DNA from: Alphaproteobacteria bacterium
GTDB taxonomy: Bacteria > Pseudomonadota > Alphaproteobacteria > Micavibrionales > UBA1664
Direction: 5' to 3'
DNA length: 5,495 nucleotides
NCBI GenBank assembly: GCA_018969935.1
Contig: JAGWXJ010000120.1
Location: 1-5,495 of the forward strand
Of this stretch, positions 4,372 through 5,495 are shown piece by piece. Each line of letters begins with the position of its first letter. Position 1 is the stretch's first letter. The translations under genes and the position numbers were made by a program. The notes under the pieces were generated by a model. That model searched no databases. It was not told the origin of the DNA and saw only the letters and a list, made by a program, of their open reading frames with translations.

Positions 4372-5478
4372 ATGCATTTTGTTAACGTTCTCAACCCGTT
4401 GCCCGATGCCCCTGCCCTGATTGGCGCGGACGAGTATGACGCGGCCACATACCCCAATGGCAGCCTTGCCTGTAGCGGGTGCGGGAATGTTGCGACCTTT
4501 GTTTGCGAAACACTGGTGAACGGCGGTTTCAAGCGTAATGCCCATTTCAGGGCCAGCCACAGCGACAACTGCACCTTTGGTGACGACCCCTATCAAGGGA
4601 AACCGATCGAGAAATTCAACGAGGCGCTGGCTAATGGAAGGCCCATCCTTGTGAACATCAACATGGATCACAAGATACTGAGGGCCAAAGGACTATCGCG
4701 TTATTTTAACAGCCATGCCGGTAATTTTGGTGACGGTATTACCGCTACAGCCAAGTGGCAGAGCGAGCACGCACAGTACTATCCCGTACCCACACGCGAT
4801 GTCAGCGATATTTTGCAGTACCTACGCATAGCGCAAAGCGCGGGGTGCCTTAACCAGCTTTGGTTCAATTGCAGCGGCGTAGTTATGCCCTATCGTGAAT
4901 TCGTCGTTGGCGAAAAGGGCACGGTTACGCAGCAAACCCTGCTTGAACGCGCATGCGCACGGATGTGGAAAATCAAAATAGCAAAACGCCCTGCCGAGCA
5001 TTGGGACCTGCCGCGCCTGACACGTTTTCAGGCAAGTGATGCGCAAATACAGAAGGCGCAGAATAAAGAAGAAGATGTATTATTCGGGCAGAAAGAACAT
5101 ACGCATATTGCCATTGAAGGGACCGACAAAACCTTCAGCCAGAAGATTATTACGGGCCTCAAATTCATTGGCATCGGTGATGAAACCATCAGTAACCGCA
5201 CTGTATTGCGCGATGGCAGGCAGTTATGGGTGATTGGCCGCCCCGTTATCAGTGTATCTGAAATCGAGCAGGTAACCGCGCGCGTGAAAAAACACACCAA
5301 GGACCCCGCTTTCAGGCCTGTCTATTTCAAGTACGCCGTCAGTGACCGTACGCAGTATATTTCCACATCTCCCAATAACGGGGTTGCCTTGCAGCCTATT
5401 GATGCGCCCAGCCAAAATACAGCCACGGGCAGTGAAACGCCGCGGCGCTATCATTGGCAAACATACCTTGATAGGTAA
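4372..5478 (+). CDS. Hypothetical protein with an N-terminal Cys/His cluster, possibly zinc-binding
   Basis: The protein has 368 residues, with no signal peptide or membrane segment, so it is probably cytoplasmic. Residues 34-67 hold a likely metal site: Cys34-x2-Cys37, Cys45, then His58 and His63 in HFRASH, and Cys67. A CxxC pair followed by an HF..H element recalls the N-terminal zinc region of CoiA-like competence proteins and related mobile-DNA proteins, but the rest does not clearly match CoiA or its nuclease core. The middle (about 140-200) is rich in aromatics and Cys (159, 167, 195). The region 205-245 is charged. Residues 254-322 appear to be a beta-rich domain (KIITGLKFIGIGDE, RQLWVIGRPVIS). 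The tail is Ser/Thr/Pro-rich and likely disordered. ATG 4372 is the first possible in-frame start, because TGA lies at 4363-4365, and it has no Shine-Dalgarno sequence. It follows the Smr gene by 51 bases. Confidence 0.85.
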   Translation: MHFVNVLNPLPDAPALIGADEYDAATYPNGSLACSGCGNVATFVCETLVNGGFKRNAHFRASHSDNCTFGDDPYQGKPIEKFNEALANGRPILVNINMDHKILRAKGLSRYFNSHAGNFGDGITATAKWQSEHAQYYPVPTRDVSDILQYLRIAQSAGCLNQLWFNCSGVVMPYREFVVGEKGTVTQQTLLERACARMWKIKIAKRPAEHWDLPRLTRFQASDAQIQKAQNKEEDVLFGQKEHTHIAIEGTDKTFSQKIITGLKFIGIGDETISNRTVLRDGRQLWVIGRPVISVSEIEQVTARVKKHTKDPAFRPVYFKYAVSDRTQYISTSPNNGVALQPIDAPSQNTATGSETPRRYHWQTYLDR

Positions 5479-5495
5479 AACTGCTGCGTTTTTCA

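Noticed and set aside
4351..4671. 106-codon minus-strand frame opposite the Cys/His-cluster gene
   Set aside because: It is a shadow of the 368-codon plus frame; no supporting ribosome site or family motif is seen.
5477..5492. Possible terminator AAAAC/GTTTT after the last gene
   Set aside because: The stem is only five base pairs, four of them A-T, with a T-run that is itself part of the stem. The window ends before it can be judged.
1..5495. CRISPR array, tRNA, rRNA, transposon ends or prophage genes
   Set aside because: No regularly spaced repeats, cloverleaf-like segments, transposase motifs or phage structural proteins were seen on either strand.

Overview
The window looks like ordinary chromosomal DNA of a Gram-negative bacterium, most likely an alphaproteobacterium. 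The strongest clue is the distribution of GANTC, the target of the cell-cycle methyltransferase CcrM. Reading the whole window by eye I find only two GANTC sites in 5495 bases, where about 21 would be expected by chance. Both lie in one 15-base palindrome upstream of phoH. Such depletion with promoter clustering is typical of CcrM-carrying Alphaproteobacteria. The exact genus cannot be read from this window.

Layout: five genes run leftward and two rightward from a divergent junction at 3716-3783. Leftward, from right to left, are a secreted protein of unknown function (2981-3715), a small cytoplasmic protein of unknown function 13 bases further on (2389-2967), a likely terminator, a 276-base gap with a candidate methylation-sensitive promoter and a long leader, a short PhoH-type ATPase (1348-2112), a Sco1/SenC/PrrC copper chaperone 10 bases later (717-1337), and finally a signal-peptide protein that runs off the left edge (1-637, partial). 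Rightward are a Smr-domain protein (3784-4320) and an unrecognised protein with an N-terminal Cys/His cluster (4372-5478), whose promoter position suggests a leaderless mRNA. No gene-free stretch exceeds 300 bases.

How they fit together: the two unknown genes at 2389-3715 probably form one operon, and phoH and sco1 probably form another. The Sco1 protein would serve cytochrome c oxidase CuA-site assembly at the inner membrane, PhoH is probably an RNA- or nucleotide-linked ATPase, and Smr proteins are commonly nucleases. I see no shared pathway, and there is no cox operon, ybeY/ybeX or mutS in view. I found no tRNA, rRNA, CRISPR array, insertion sequence or phage gene. I saw no clear evidence of an undescribed multi-gene system. 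The best leads are the GANTC palindrome over the putative phoH promoter, the palindrome pair over the promoter of the left-edge gene, and the leaderless Cys/His-cluster gene.
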